A DNA stretch of 64,000 nt, from NCBI GenBank assembly GCA_964006375.1, contig OZ023264.1, positions 176,238,010 to 176,302,009 on the forward strand, read 5' to 3'. Of this stretch, positions 1 to 11,822 are shown piece after piece; the first letter of the stretch is position 1, and every line of letters starts with the position of its first letter. Under the pieces are notes generated by a model that saw only the letters and a list, made by a program, of their open reading frames with translations, ran no database searches and was not told the origin of the DNA. The position numbers were made by a program, and so were the translations under genes. The DNA comes from Tillus elongatus. Taxonomy: Eukaryota; Arthropoda; Insecta; Coleoptera; Cleridae.

Positions 1-1270
1 AATCCCAAAGACATGCGTTGAAACGACTTAGTGGTTAAAGTCCAATGCCTGACAGACAGAGTAGTTAACTGCCACCCGTAGATTAATTCATACAGCAGGT
101 ATGAACCGTACGTCAACGGTAACCAAACTAAATATATACCAGGCAGAAAACATATTACCCCAACCAATGGGCCGCAATTATGGAAAATGACAGACGACAT
201 GAAATTAAAAGTTTGCCACGTAATTGTTATTTAACTGGGGGATTTAATCGATTATTAAAATACACTATATTTGTACCTTTATTAACGGCCTCAAACACAG
301 TTTTAGCGCAGCATAGATATATAATGCTGACGCATAATATAGCAGAAATTTAAACAAAACAAGCCAAGTCTCTATAAAAATGATTCTCAAATAGCTTCTT
401 TTATCTTTAAACTTAAACATAAGTCGCTAAAAAATACATTGGAATTAGACAATCTGATCAGATAACGTTAAAGTGGAATCAGAGATTTTAAAAAAATGTA
501 AAAAAAGTTAAAAGAGGAATTCAGTCAACGGTGAGATTTGAACCCGCGTCCCTTCGCTCATCAGACAGCGATACTAACCATTACACCACGTGTCGCTTTT
601 GGCAAACTGCAATGGTCTTAAGTTATTTATATGTAATATATAGCAGAAATTTAAACAAAATCAAGCCAAGACTCTATAAAAATGATTCAAAAATAGTTTA
701 TTTTATTTTTAAGCTTAAACATAAGACATCATATAAGACTGAAACAGTCGTGGAATATGTTTCAATTGTAATTCTGCTAATTATGTGATTGATTAATTCA
801 CTATACTTTGAATATAATATCCCGGGCATGAAGCCGATCTAAAGTATCACGCAAATAAAACGTTACTTGAGGTGTGTCTAGATGGCACAAGGGGCTCCTA
901 AGGAGAAGGTTACGCGATCGAATCTAGCTCAAAGAATGTATGTTTTTTTATGTTTTATTGTGACATTTGGAGAAACAATAGTGTACAGATTTCATACGTT
1001 TTGGACAAGATATCATTTTTGTTTAAAACGCCTAAATAAGTTTGTCATCTTTGAGTCTGAAATTATAATTTTGTTATTGTTAATATTGAAAAAACGCTTT
1101 TGATTATGTTAACTAAAACAAAATCATACTGGCGATTAATAGGGAAAAATAACTGCTACGTTTGTAATTTGGCAGATACTTTACTTTTCTAAATATGAAT
1201 TAAGTTTCCTTCTGGAAATCTTCTGTATAACTTTAATAAAATTTGTAATACAAGTTTCTTTCAAAGAGAC
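1..1270 (+). repeat. Dispersed long repeat, copy 1 (family A)
   Basis: The stretch aligns by eye with the reverse complement of 24590-25850. Shared stretches run from the phrase gtccaatgcctgaca through gccgatctaaa to gataatagtaaggaaaaata-like sequence near 1150. It carries no convincing long reading frame, so the short ORFs inside it are not called as genes. Copy 1 differs from copy 2 by a partial internal duplication (about 340-410 and 640-740) that brackets a tRNA-like insert at 523-604. A tRNA-like block also occurs at about 870-935. It may be a non-autonomous transposon or an old segmental repeat; its left end lies outside the window. Confidence 0.75.
523..604 (-). repeat. tRNA-derived SINE head or tRNA pseudogene
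   Basis: On the minus strand the block reads like a tRNA. It has an A-box-like TGGTGTAATGG and a B-box GGTTCAAATCT, spaced as in a tRNA. The flanking family-A sequence is duplicated on both sides of it. The acceptor stem is not convincing enough to call a working tRNA gene. Confidence 0.55.
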
Positions 1271-1962
1271 TTACACCATCTTTTGTCTGTATGTGTATGT
1301 AAGCTCCCCCCACACAAGTCGAAGACTCTGGGTACGGAGTTTATCTACTGTAGTGTTATTATTATTATTATCTACAGATATAGCAAAATTTAGTTCTTTC
1401 GCTTCATAGAAAATTGAGTTTTTGGCATTTTCGTCAAAAGAAGTTAGAACGCAAGATTTTTTTTGATAATAGAGGGATATCGATGGTAACACTTTCGAAC
1501 GAACTCTTCAAATGTGCGTATACTGGGACCTCTAAAATTGATCGTCACGGTCTGTGTAACTTTAAAATATTGACTTTACTACTAATATGCTGTATAATAA
1601 TTATGTACAATTCTTATGAAAATTTGCTAGCATAACGCACTTGCTGCGTCCCGAATTTTATTTGAATGATGAGGTATGGGAGAATGTCGCCTGATTGTTC
1701 TTTAAACGAAATAAAATAAAATGTGTGCACTAAGAATTTTTAGTTTGCCTGAAATTATTCGTCATATACTACTACTGCCACTACTATTACCTAGCACGCC
1801 ATTGCCATTAAGGAATAGGCACACCACAGAGCCTATACTATTTCCTAATAATAATACCCTGATTAAATTTTGCTATATCTATAGATAGTGTAAGTCTCTT
1901 TAAAAGAAACTTGTATTACAAATGCCATTAAAATTATACAAAAGATTCCCAGAATGAAACTT
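1202..1962. mobile_element. Inverted-repeat (MITE-like) element, about 760 bp
   Basis: The ends are inverted copies of each other over about 75 bp. The left end reads aagtttccttctggaaatc and the right end is its near complement, finishing in cagaatgaaactt. Both arms contain the block gtaatacaagtttctt. A palindrome-ended motif of the hairpin repeat family lies inside at 1631-1655. No coding region is recognised and no clear TSD was found. Confidence 0.6.
1631..1655 (+). repeat. Hairpin terminus of the TA-repeat family
   Basis: The motif taacgcacttgctgcgtcc folds into a perfect 5-bp stem (ACGCA/TGCGT) with a 5-nt loop. It recurs at 3891-3914, 33506-33528, 34556-34580 (reverse), 41796-41812 (reverse), 42265-42290 (reverse) and 43398-43420, always next to similar AT-rich sequence, so it marks one end of a dispersed element. 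Confidence 0.6.
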
Positions 1963-2277
1963 AAAAGTCAGATAACTAAAAACAGCTAAAGTCAATAACA
2001 CAAATTCTTACGTCAATTTTTCTCAACCAACTTCCTCAACAGAAGCCATAGACAATTGACATTTGGGTCTGAAACATAGGATAAGACCTTTCTCTATGGT
2101 AAAAATTATTGTTAATGTTGTATTTTAGTAGATCCAAATGTGCCCCAAAAGCGCATATTTCAGTTTCACGTGGCCATCCTGTATAGTGCCAGAGTACCAG
2201 ATGGAGTTTCGAGTACGGTTTCCATCAAGTCATCAAATGACATCATCGCCAAATCTAAATAACAAATTTTGTTTTCC

Positions 2278-2279
<2 letters not shown>
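1963..2279. other. Intergenic, nothing recognised
   Basis: The stretch is AT-rich with only short reading frames. No homology or repeat structure could be seen. Confidence 0.5.

Positions 2280-2371
<92 letters not shown>
2280..2371. repeat. (TA)n microsatellite, about 92 bp
   Basis: Pure TA dinucleotide run. The sequence just to its right (2372-2425) is the minus-strand head of the TA-repeat family, with reverse-complement cattagtgaattttt-like sequence. Confidence 0.95.
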
Positions 2372-2373
<2 letters not shown>

Positions 2374-2425
2374 ATATATAATTTAAAAGTCGCTACCTCC
2401 CCGTTAGTGAATTTTTTCTACGAAA

Positions 2426-3093
2426 CTTAACGGTCAGTGGTACCAATGTTATTATGTAGTATGACTCTAGGGTAATTCCTGACGCTACATTTGTCTAATT
2501 TAACGAGTGGTAGTATACTTAAACCACTTGAAGCAACCTTTGATTCGGTGGTTTCATGGCAATACCACTAGAGACAAAAGGGTTGAACCACTTTTATGTC
2601 ATTTACCCAGATATTCCACCATTGACCTTACAGACTCCTGCTTAGAACTATTCCAGTTCCTCTGCGTCTTTTAGTTTGTGTTCATTCAATTTTCTTCCTG
2701 TATTTCCTGTATTTTTTGTTTATATTATTATTATTATTATTTTATTATTATTTATTATTATTATTTACACATTTGATAATACAGTTATACAATGTGTAAG
2801 TACAAATATGTTAAAAATTTGTGGTATATACTACACAATTTTGATTGTTTTCGCCAGATGAAGACACCGAACGGACATATTCACATAATAAATTTGACAC
2901 TTCCAAAAAATCATCTATAACTTTCTTCCCCTCTGCTCCGTCTGATATTTTCGATTAAATCGATTACTTTGTGTGGTGACAACCAACTTTTCTGTTTATC
3001 CAGCATTAACACTTTGCTTAAATATTTTTCTTCAACTTTAAAATACACATATTATAAACATGTTTTAGTTTAATATAAATTTAATATATCTTT
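2426..3093. other. Intergenic, AT-rich with short ATT runs
   Basis: A TTA/ATT simple repeat lies at about 2723-2765. No gene or complete mobile element is recognised. Confidence 0.5.
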
Positions 3094-3108
3094 AAGCTTG
3101 CTTTTTAG

Positions 3109-3289
3109 ACGCCCTCATGGCGCAGGTGGCTAGGTGCCAGCCTGCTAAGCGAGAGGTCCAGGGTTCGATTCCCGGGCGAGCCAAGTTGACTCTGTCTGGA
3201 AAATTTAAAAAAATATAGAATGATGGGAAAGAATGTGCTAATGGCCTGAGATGCCGCAGCCAATAATATTAAATAAAAAATAAATAAAT
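3109..3289 (+). mobile_element. tRNA-derived SINE with 15-bp TSD
   Basis: The 181-bp unit starts with a tRNA-like head: A-box-like TGGCGCAGGTGG, then B-box GGTTCGATTCC. A body follows, ending in an AAATAAATAAATAA tail. It is flanked by a perfect direct repeat, aagcttgctttttag, at 3094-3108 and 3290-3304. The TSD is the mark of target-primed reverse transcription by a LINE, so the insertion is well supported. Confidence 0.92.
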
Positions 3290-3304
3290 AAGCTTGCTTT
3301 TTAG

Positions 3305-3914
3305 TAAATTTTTATTTCAAAAAATTCATTAGTAGAGAGGTATTGATGGTGAGACTTTGCAAAAAAAATTCAATTGAGCGCGAACTAGGACCCCTAGAAC
3401 ACATATCCGGGGTCAGTTTCAATTTTTTATATGTTTATATATAGTTATCCATCCGATAACTCAAAAAATAATTAATCGATTTCGACGAAACTCGACAAGT
3501 GCGTTTCTTTTATTAATGGCTTCGACGAGTTCGTTAGCCAGGAAAATCGGACAGGGTTTTCTGGAAAAAGTATGGTTTTTCTTTCGAAAAAAAATTTTTC
3601 TCCGAAAATTACAAAGCTGTTTTAATGAAATTTATTAGATATGTTGCCTTGAGAAAGGCCTTATTATGTACCAAAATGTAACTTTTTAAGCTTATTGAAA
3701 ATTGAATTATTCAAATTTAGAATTTTTTTACGAAAAAAATTTTTTCTTTGAATATTACAAAGTTATTTTAATGAAATTTGGTGGATATCTTGCCTTAGGA
3801 AAGACTTTACTACATATTAAAATTACACTTTCTAAGTTTATAGAAAATTGAGTTATTCAAGTTTGAAGCATTTCATAAAAATGTACTACCATAACGCACT
3901 TGCTGCGTCCCGAA
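3305..3914 (+). repeat. TA-repeat family, near-complete copy with short TA tract
   Basis: The head has a foldable aaattttt...aaaaaattcatt followed by the conserved block gcgcgaactaggacccc. The centre has only a short tatatata tract at about 3430, where other copies have a long (TA)n. The tail is the ACGCA/TGCGT hairpin at 3891-3914. There is no open frame. Terminal hairpins plus a central microsatellite are reminiscent of Helentron-associated (DINE-1-like) elements; that is an inference. Confidence 0.55.
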
Positions 3915-4079
3915 CTTTTTCCCATTAGACTATACCTTTCCGCCCTTACCAGATGGGTATAATAATCAACAACAAAGGCACAATTAAGAGCATTGTAGTT
4001 TTTAGTTAAGCTAATTTTTATAACAAATTGGGAAAAAATAACCTACAACAGGTAAGGTCTGTTGTTTTTATTGTAGACT

Positions 4080-6815
4080 ATTAATTACTTCCACATCGTC
4101 ACAACGTGTGGAAGTAGCGCATCGGCGACAAAAATTTGGAATTTTTTTCTTCTCTTAGACGTCGTAAAAATTATCAAAACATATAGAAAACATGATTTGG
4201 GAACGAAAATTTTTTTGTCTGTCGGCCTGTATGTCTGTTTGTAGCCACGATAACTTTAGAACGAATCGAGATGTGGTCTTCAAATTTGGTATACAGTTAG
4301 CACTCGACCAACGAACTGTTTGGATTGTTTTTGAGTAAAATCGCTTTAGGGGATGGGGGATGATTGGGGGTTTTAAGGGTTTAAGGGTTTTAAGGTTTAT
4401 TTATTAGAAAACTTTTAATTTCATCAAACATCTGGTATTCTGTGCTGAAACCAGATTAGGAGTTGAATGTGTGGGGGTGGAATATCGGTGAGGAATATTT
4501 CGATATTTTTTTGCTAAGACGTAGTATGTCTCAAAACATATAGAAAACTTGATTTTGTAACGAAATTTTTTTGTCTGTTGGCCTGTACCTCTGTCTGTTA
4601 ATAGGCGCAATAACTTTCAAACGAATTGAGATATCATCCTCAAATTTGGTATCCTGTTAGCATCCGATAAAGGAACGCTTCGAATTGTTTTCGGGTAAGA
4701 TCGCTTCAGGGTGGTAGGGGATAAATAAGGAATGATTTGGTGAAAATTGACATTTTTTCAATAAAACTCAGGTAATATAACGTTTCAAAAGTTTATGGGT
4801 ACAGGAGTACAAATATTTTCTTTGTGGTCAAGTCATGGGCCTTAAATTCATTCCATGAGAATGTCTTTCTGAAGGGAATAAATTATCACAGCTATGTGGA
4901 AGTAATGATTCAATTTACAGCACTTTTTACTTTCACATCGTCACGTGTGGAAAATCGTATCGGCGACCAAAATTTCAAACATTTTTTTTTCGCTCAAACG
5001 TCGTAAAAAGTGTCAAAACATATAGAAAACATGATTGGGGAACAAAAATGTTTTTGTCTGCCGGTCTCTATGTCCGTCTGTTTGTAGCCACGATAACTTT
5101 GGAAAGAATTGAGATATCGTCTTCAAATTTGGTATACATCCATCTATCTATCTGATTGTTTTTGGGTAAAATCGCTTTAACAGATAGGGGATGAATGGGG
5201 GGTAAGTTGCTGAAAATTGATATTTTTAGTTAAAACTCGAGTGTATTAGTCGAGTTTTAGGGTTTATTTATTAAAAAACTTTAATTTCATCAAACATCTG
5301 CTATTCTGTGCTGAAATTAAATTAGGGGTTGAATGTGTGGGGGTGGAATATTGTTGACAAAAATTTCAAATTTTTGTTGATAAAATGGCGTAAAAAGTCT
5401 CAAAACATATAGAAAATTTGATTCCGGAACGAAAATTTTTTTGTCTGTCGGTCGGTCAAAGTATGTCGGCATGTACGTCTGTCTGTTACTAGACGCAATA
5501 ACTTTCAAACGAATTGAGATATCATCTTCAAATTTGGTATCCCGCAGTGGCGGCTCGTGGCCTTGGGAGTGGGTGAAGTAGAATGGGCGCGACCCAGGGG
5601 TCCAGGGAGGCTAATCCCCCCCCCTCGCCGTAGAAGATTTTTTTTTCAATTTTCAAGGTCACGCGTTCTCCTGGCACTTCAGTATTTAAATGAAAAATCT
5701 ATTTGTACAAAATATAGACTTTCACAAGGAATAATTTTCGGAATAGTGACCAGGAGTATTCGATGAGAGGACACTGTACACATACTGTACACCCACGCAT
5801 ACGGTAATATATTACCTATGAAAATCTGTCTATAGAGGAAACAGCTACAAGCATACTTTTTTTTCAAATTCAAGGCCTTTCTCATTTTTTTACAACTTGA
5901 AATTTTATATATGATATTTTATTATTTTCAAATTATTCTTTTAGAGGTGATAATAAACAAATCAATTTCACTTACCAAAAAGAAACATTAAAAATGCAGC
6001 TTTTCAAAGTCTGTAAATGTGACACACACCAGATTATTTAACGGCACCATAGTAAAAATAAAAATACGCCTCTGACGATCCGACTCAATCTAAACAAACG
6101 ACAGAAACAAGGATTTGAAGCAGGCTCAGAAGGCTGCATCACTTTTGTGGCCCAACCTACCAGTGCGCGTGCCGTTTCTATGGTAACCGTCCCAAAACAG
6201 ACGCAGCATTTGTATGCGAACAAATCTGGCTCAGTCAGTCCGCAGCCGCTTGAAGCACTACAGTTCCGCAATACGTAAGCGATGCGCGTTGCGGCATGTA
6301 TACATTCAATTCGGTGATCAGAGACGGGCTTGCAAATTATATCGTACCATAAGTTACTAAAAAAATACATTATAAACTGCGGCGCGACATAACAAGACAT
6401 TTTGATGTGGTTGTACCAAATGAATTTAAGAGAATGAAAAAAATATGGTGGCCTTTGAATAAAAAAGTTTAGTTTAACCGAAAAATATAGGTGAAGCAGC
6501 GCTTCACCTGCGTCCTCTGACAAGCGGCCACTGGTATCCAGTTAGCACCCGAAAAAGGAACGCTTCGAAGTGTTTTTGTGTAAGATCGCTTCAGGCGGTA
6601 GGGGCAAAATAAGAGGTGATATGGTGAAAATTGACATTTTTTCAATAAAATTCGAGTAACATAATGTTTCAAAAGTTTATGGGTACAGGAATCAAAATAT
6701 TTTCTTTGTGGTGAAGCCCTGGGCCCTAAATTAATTCCATGAGAATGTCTTTCTGAAGAGAATAAATTATCGCAGCAATGTGGAAGTTATGATTCAATTT
6801 GCAGCACTATTTCTT
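4080..6815. repeat. Tandem duplication, two units of about 840-890 bp
   Basis: Unit 1 (about 4080-4925) and unit 2 (about 4925-6815) share landmarks in the same order: cacatcgtcac...gtgtggaa, catatagaaaa, tttttttgtctg, ttcaaatttggtat, ctattctgtgctgaaa and gagaatgtctttctgaag. Each unit itself contains two related halves. Unit 2 is interrupted by the hAT-like element at 5545-6533. No coding sequence is recognised. Confidence 0.8.
5545..6533. mobile_element. hAT-like non-autonomous transposon, 989 bp
   Basis: The ends are CAGTGGCGGCTCGTGG on the left and its imperfect inverse GCGGCCACTG on the right. The flanking 8-mers are gtatcccg (5537-5544) and gtatccag (6534-6541), which match at 7 of 8 bases and fit the 8-bp TSD of hAT elements. 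The empty site is still visible in the neighbouring tandem unit at about 4640. A gtgaagc...gcttcac palindrome lies just inside the right end. The minus ORF at 6038-6523 has no recognisable transposase features. Confidence 0.8.
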
Positions 6816-7930
6816 TGTAAATACGATCCTGCTGAGACGTGACATTTGAAGCGATGAGGAATGCCTCGCAGCAAAGTTTTTGTATTTAGAAATTAACGTA
6901 TATAACTGTGATGAAGGTTTCTTTGTCATTTTGCCAAGGGTGCAAAATGAGATGGCAGTGACGTAAAGTTGAAATTGTAGATAAACTCCTGCCGCGAAGG
7001 GTGCTTCAAGCTACAATGATACTAACTTTTGTCCATTACACACTAAGAGAGCAGACCGGTATAAATTGTGCCGCCCCACCTTTCAGTTTACGGCCCTTCA
7101 GCGTTGCCAGAGTAAGTTTTCAAATTGTACTGAAATGTCAGTGTAAATGTACTAAATTTGATTTTTTTGTACTAAAACATGAAAAGCGTTTATTGCTTTA
7201 ATAATTTTCATTTGTAACTTGAAAGGCGCAAAAATTTTTGGTGAATTTGCAGTTTAACTCACGGACGATTTGAAAAATATCGACTGCTGATAGATAAAGT
7301 TTGGAGTCTTAAATGCGCGCTGACACAAATGTTACCTTTTGTTCTCACTTATTTTCCGAGTTGTTACCAGTACGCATTTAAAGTTGTTTACACATTACAA
7401 AGTTTTTTAACAATTTCCTAGTACCATCCTGTCACGTGTCGTCTCATTCCCTCCTAAACATTACATTTGGCATAAGGTGTCCATTGTGTTTGGAAATCCC
7501 TAGAATATTCTGGAATCAGAATATGGGAAATTGTCGTTATAACTGACAGTTTACACATCGCTTTCAGTACGGCGCTAGTACCAGTACGCTTTGGACGCTT
7601 TCTCATACATTCCTGTATTACGAACATTTTTTCTGAAATTGTGTGCTGTTTACCTTGTTCTGTTGATGACCAGTGGTATTATAGTGGCTTATAAGCTGCA
7701 TGTGTGGCCCCTTTTCTTGGTCGGTGACACGTTATTTGGTTCCTATCTTGTTTTTGTGGCGAGGAAATTGCCATGTCGATGCCGTCAAATTACAAGGTCA
7801 GGTCAGGTTGCCTACACAAGGGCCGGACCTACATCATTTTCCTGAGATGTTAAGGTAAGTTTGTGTAAATTTGTTGTTCTTTTGTGTAAATTTCGATCGT
7901 TTCGCTGTATTTGCTATGGGATGTTCGGTG

Positions 7931-8515
7931 ATGCATCGCTAGAGCGGCATTGCCGGACGGTGTTTATTGCTCTAGGGGCCTGCCTGTACTGACCTTCCTG
8001 ACCTGCCCTGTAGGTCGGGTCAGGTCAGGCAGGCCCCTACAGCAATAAGGATGCTTAAGTAGACGGGTCCCGTCCATGCATCGCTAGAGCGCCATTGCCG
8101 GACGGTGTTTATTGCTCTAGGGGCCTGCCTGTACTGACCTTCCTGACCTGCCCTGTAGGTCGGGTCAGGTCAGGCAGGCCCCTACAGCAATAAGGATGCT
8201 TAAGTAGACGGGTCCCGTCCATGCATCGCTAGAGCGGCATTGCCGGACGGTGTTTATTGCTCTAGGGGCCTGCCAGTACTGACCTTCCTGACCTGCCCTG
8301 TAGGTCAGGTCAGGCAGGCCCCTACAGCAATAAGCACCGTCCGGAAATGCCGCTCTCGTGATGCATGGACCGGACCCGTCTGCTTAAGCATCACCGACCT
8401 GGCCTGCCCTGCCCTGTAGGTCAGGAAGGTCAGGTCAGGCAGGCCCCTACAGCAATAAGCACTATCCGGCAATGCCGCTCTCGCGATGCATGAAATGACG
8501 GGACCCGCCTACTTA
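7931..8515. repeat. GC-rich 145-bp tandem repeat with foldback units
   Basis: The phrase atgcatcgctagagc begins at 7931, 8076 and 8221, an exact 145-bp period. Each unit contains an inverted pair, ttattgctctaggggcctgc and its near complement, with gacctgacctg runs between. From about 8330 the array continues as an inverted, diverged copy. The GC content contrasts sharply with the AT-rich surroundings. Confidence 0.9.
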
Positions 8516-8619
8516 AGGGTCGCCCTTTTCTCGGAGGAGGGGGGTTTGGGGTGTGTTTCCGGGTGCTTCGCTGTAGGGGTTTTCCTTCCCCCCTCGCGTG
8601 CGTACAACCACCCCCGTTG

Positions 8620-8900
8620 CATAAACCACAAGAAAAATTTCTTGTTCATACCCCCTAAGGAGGTTACGGCACCTGGCGTGAATAGGAGTGATGTGCAGGG
8701 TAGGCAGGGTTTAGGGGGGATATGGCGTCACAATGTGAAAAAGACAGCTTTCTAGCCGCTTCCTTCCCATTTTCTGCTCATATTTCCTCCTTACTTTCTA
8801 CCCCGCCCAGCACCCCTCTTCACTCCTGGTCCCGTAACTTCCTTGGGGGGTGAAAACAAGAAATTTTTCTTGTGGGTTGTGCGTCCAGGGGGGGTCCTAG
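8620..8900. repeat. Foldback element, about 280 bp (family B)
   Basis: The left arm, cacaagaaaaatttcttgtt followed by an accccctaaggaggttacgg-like phrase, is mirrored by ccgtaacttccttgggggg...aagaaatttttcttgtgg on the right. Related copies occur at about 41885-42150, 42360-42445 and 42620-42930, where they sit next to the ACGCA/TGCGT hairpin family. Confidence 0.75.
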
Positions 8901-9389
8901 GCACGTTTCTGAAGAGAAAAATGTAAAAATCATCCATGAGTTAAACTGCAAATTTACCAAAATTTTAGCTGTAAAATATAGTGTTGTAACAGAACATAGG
9001 GATTTCTTCCCGGAACTCGTATATCGTAAAGACGTTCAATAATCACACGCCCACATAAGATACTACATTAATCAGTTCCACATGCTCCACCCTCCACAGA
9101 CAGATATAGAACCAAACGCAGAGGAAGGCAAGAGGCAAACAAATAACCAGCTTTAGGACAGACAGGCACAGCATAGATCTGTGCTGTGAAACAAGTCTGC
9201 ACAGATATTTCCTACATGATATTTATCTAATAATGCTTGCGAAGGTTATGAGTTATGCGACTTACATACCTATTGAAATGATTCTAACAAAAATGTACTA
9301 GAAATGGTGTAATTGTATTTTTGTATAAAAAGAGTGAAAATGTACTAAATTAGTACAATTGTACTAGCTCTGGCAACGCTGCGGCCCTT

Positions 9390-10152
9390 CCAAACAATAT
9401 GACACAAATCCATTTGGACGTATTAGAGAATGTGGAGTGTTTATCTCATCAGTGTCTTATCTATTCTGTATGGAGTCGTAAGAAACTTCCGCGGGCGTCA
9501 TGAATATTCATCTGAATAATTATAACACTGTTGTTTGAATATTGCATTATTTGCGGTCGTAATTATAAAACAGTTTATTGGCTTTATAGTCGACGTAAAA
9601 TTACAAATTTATCTCTTTATCAACACTAAAATAATACATTGTGTGGCACAGTCTGCTGTTTTAACTATAATTTAAAAGCACTTTGTGCAAATTTATGCAA
9701 CGTTTTAATAATTAAAACGTAATAGTTGTCTCTTCACAAACATTAAATTTAATTATTTAGCGAGAAGTTGATATAATCAAAACCATAATACAATAATTAT
9801 GTTGCCTTCATATCTCCAGCAATCAATTTGACTAGTTTAAACTTGTTCTTCCTTCAATTTGAAGGAAAATACAGTTCACATTGAAGAACAAGACAAAGGT
9901 GAAGGTCGCATGCACAAACAACGTCTTAAAAAATTGCATTATAAAAGCCTGTTTTGATAGTCAAAGAACAAAGTTATTTACATGATGTCAAAATAATAAA
10001 ATGGAAAGTATTTAAGATTGTCATCCATCCTTTTTTTCCGGACACTGTCCTTCTTTAATAAAGGGTGCAGGGAGGATTTTTTTAATGTCTCCGGGGTTTT
10101 TGAGAGTTTTGTGTTTTATGTTATTCACAAAATAATTTAAGGGTCTGATTGA
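9390..10152. other. Intergenic, nothing recognised
   Basis: AT-rich sequence with no long frame and no clear repeat partner in the window. A weak inverted pair (tgaaggaa/ttccttca) lies at about 9848-9866. Confidence 0.5.
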
Positions 10153-10156
10153 ATAT

Positions 10157-10595
10157 TGGCAGATTTGTCTATGAGAATTAAGTTTATGGACTTTCTTACA
10201 TCTATGGTCAGTTGTATTGTGTTGGTAACAGCAAACACTCTCGAATGATATTTCTAGAAGGCACCAGAAGTGACAGGTGTAGAAAAGTGTAGAAGGTCTA
10301 GAGTCTCTATGGAGAGTATAAATAGACGAATGGTACATAGACTGAGTTAGTTCAGTATTGAGTTAGTGTAGTGTAAAAGAAATGATCATAGAGTATTAAG
10401 CCTGTCAGCAGTTGGTGTTTAAGAAGCGATCATAGAAGGCGAATAGTGGAATATAGTTCTATGGACATTTAATAATAAGGAAGGTAAATATTTAAGTTGA
10501 TACTGGTGTTGGACAATAGTTGGTAATAATAAATTAGTAGCTTGGAAAGCTGCGTTTGGTTAGTCAACAAATCCAGAAACCCGTAGAACGTAACA
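10157..10595 (+). repeat. 5' LTR of the Gypsy element
   Basis: It starts TGGCAGATTTGTC and ends GAACGTAACA. It contains a TATA-like gagtataaatagac at about 10314, the likely promoter. The interior begins with TGGTGTCATAACTGGGAT at about 10598, a TGG-starting candidate primer-binding site. Confidence 0.9.
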
Positions 10596-10764
10596 ACTGG
10601 TGTCATAACTGGGATTTTCAAGCTGCTAGCGGAAATATTTTCCAGAATACTCGTTGAACAACGTGAAATTTTCTAGAATATCTGGAAGATCAGTGTCAGC
10701 AGTAAGTCGTAACTGTGTGTGTTCTTGAAACAGAATAAACTCTGTAGCAGTTTTAAGTACGCCT

Positions 10765-11822
10765 ATGCCTAAGACACGTAGCGCAACAGCCCGAATGGAC
10801 GCCCAGATATTGGAATTGATTAAAGAAATGAAAGAAGTAGTTAGAAAAAGAGACGAAGAGGCTAAAGAAGAAATGAGAAAAAGGGATGAAGAGGCCGGAA
10901 AAAGAGACAAAGGAGCCAAAAAAGAAAAGAGAAAAAGAGACGAAGAGACAAGAGAGGAACTGAGAAAAAGGGACGAAGAAGCCATAGAAGAAATGAGAAC
11001 AAGAGATGAAGAGGTCAGAAAAAGAGACGAAGAAGCCAAAGAAGAAATTAGAAAAAGAGACTAAAGGAGAGGAACTGAGAAAAAAGGACGCAGAAGCAAA
11101 GGAAGAAATGAGAAGAAGAGGTGAAGAAACAGAGAAAATTCTACAAGAACAGGCCAGAAGAATTGAGAATATTATTTTGTGTCGCCGAACGTATGAAGCA
11201 AGTAAAAGACGACATATTCGAACAAGTAGAAAGCAGAGTAAGGGGTATCAGCGACGATGTGCATGACGAGCTGACGGAAGTACAACAGAAAGTGCATTCA
11301 CTAGAAAAGAAGTGTGAAACCCTAGCCAAAGGAAGCACCAGGCTTGAAGATAGCCCGGTTGTAAGAATTAAAGTCCCCATATTTGATGGCTCAGTCCCGT
11401 GGGGTATTTATCTACGCCAATTTGAAGCCGCTGCTACAGCAAATGATTGGGGCGAGAGAGATAAAGCGACCTTGCTAATTGTAGCTTTTAGAGGAGATGC
11501 CCTAGATGTGCTCCAAGGTATTCCCAGGGAAGAACAGCTGAGTTTTGACAGCATTAGATATCAATTAGAGATGAGGTTTGGCAACCAGCATTTACAACAG
11601 TTATATCGTTGTCAGAAATCGGGCGAAAGTCTCCAACATCTTCATGTCGACGTTGCCAGACTGACGCGATTAGCCTGCTCCATAGCTCCGATGGAGTTTC
11701 TAAACCAGCTGTCGGTGCAAACCTTCATTGACGCCATCAGGGATACCGACACGCAGCAGGCGCTGAGGATGGCGAGACACAAAAAACTTGAACTGTGTTT
11801 TGGCACTTTTCTTGGAGTTTGA
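10765..11822 (+). pseudogene. gag: Gypsy gag, frameshifted
   Basis: The frame opens at ATG 10765 and runs about 100 codons of highly charged coiled-coil repeats (a KRDEEA-type heptad-like unit) before a stop at 11062-11064. The homologous frame continues one register over to 11822, through a gag core with the phrase VPIFDGS and a helical region. In a working element this protein forms the cytoplasmic particle and binds RNA. The break at about 11062 and a second near 11800, just before the zinc knuckle, show it is dead. The minus-strand serine/leucine-rich frame over the same bases is a mirror of the charged repeat. Confidence 0.8.

Larger units (their letters stand above)
7099..9381. mobile_element. 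hAT-like transposon, 2283 bp, perfect 8-bp TSD
   Basis: The terminal inverted repeats are CAGCGTTGCCAGAG on the left and CTCTGGCAACGCTG on the right, an exact 14-bp match. They are flanked by identical 8-mers CGGCCCTT at 7091-7098 and 9382-9389. An 8-bp TSD with CA...TG ends is typical of hAT. Subterminal sequence on both sides is rich in gtact/agtac motifs, plausible transposase binding sites. The short ORFs at 7591-7845 and 8486-8755 show no transposase domain, so it looks non-autonomous. It carries two nested GC-rich foldback blocks (7931-8515 and 8620-8900). Confidence 0.88.

Noticed and set aside
6038..6523. 161-residue minus-strand frame as a hAT transposase
   Set aside because: No hAT-type catalytic or dimerisation motif; it overlaps the terminal repeat of a 989-bp non-autonomous element.
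10626..11039. Minus-strand 137-residue Ser/Leu-rich frame
   Set aside because: Exact antisense of the charged gag repeat of the Gypsy element.
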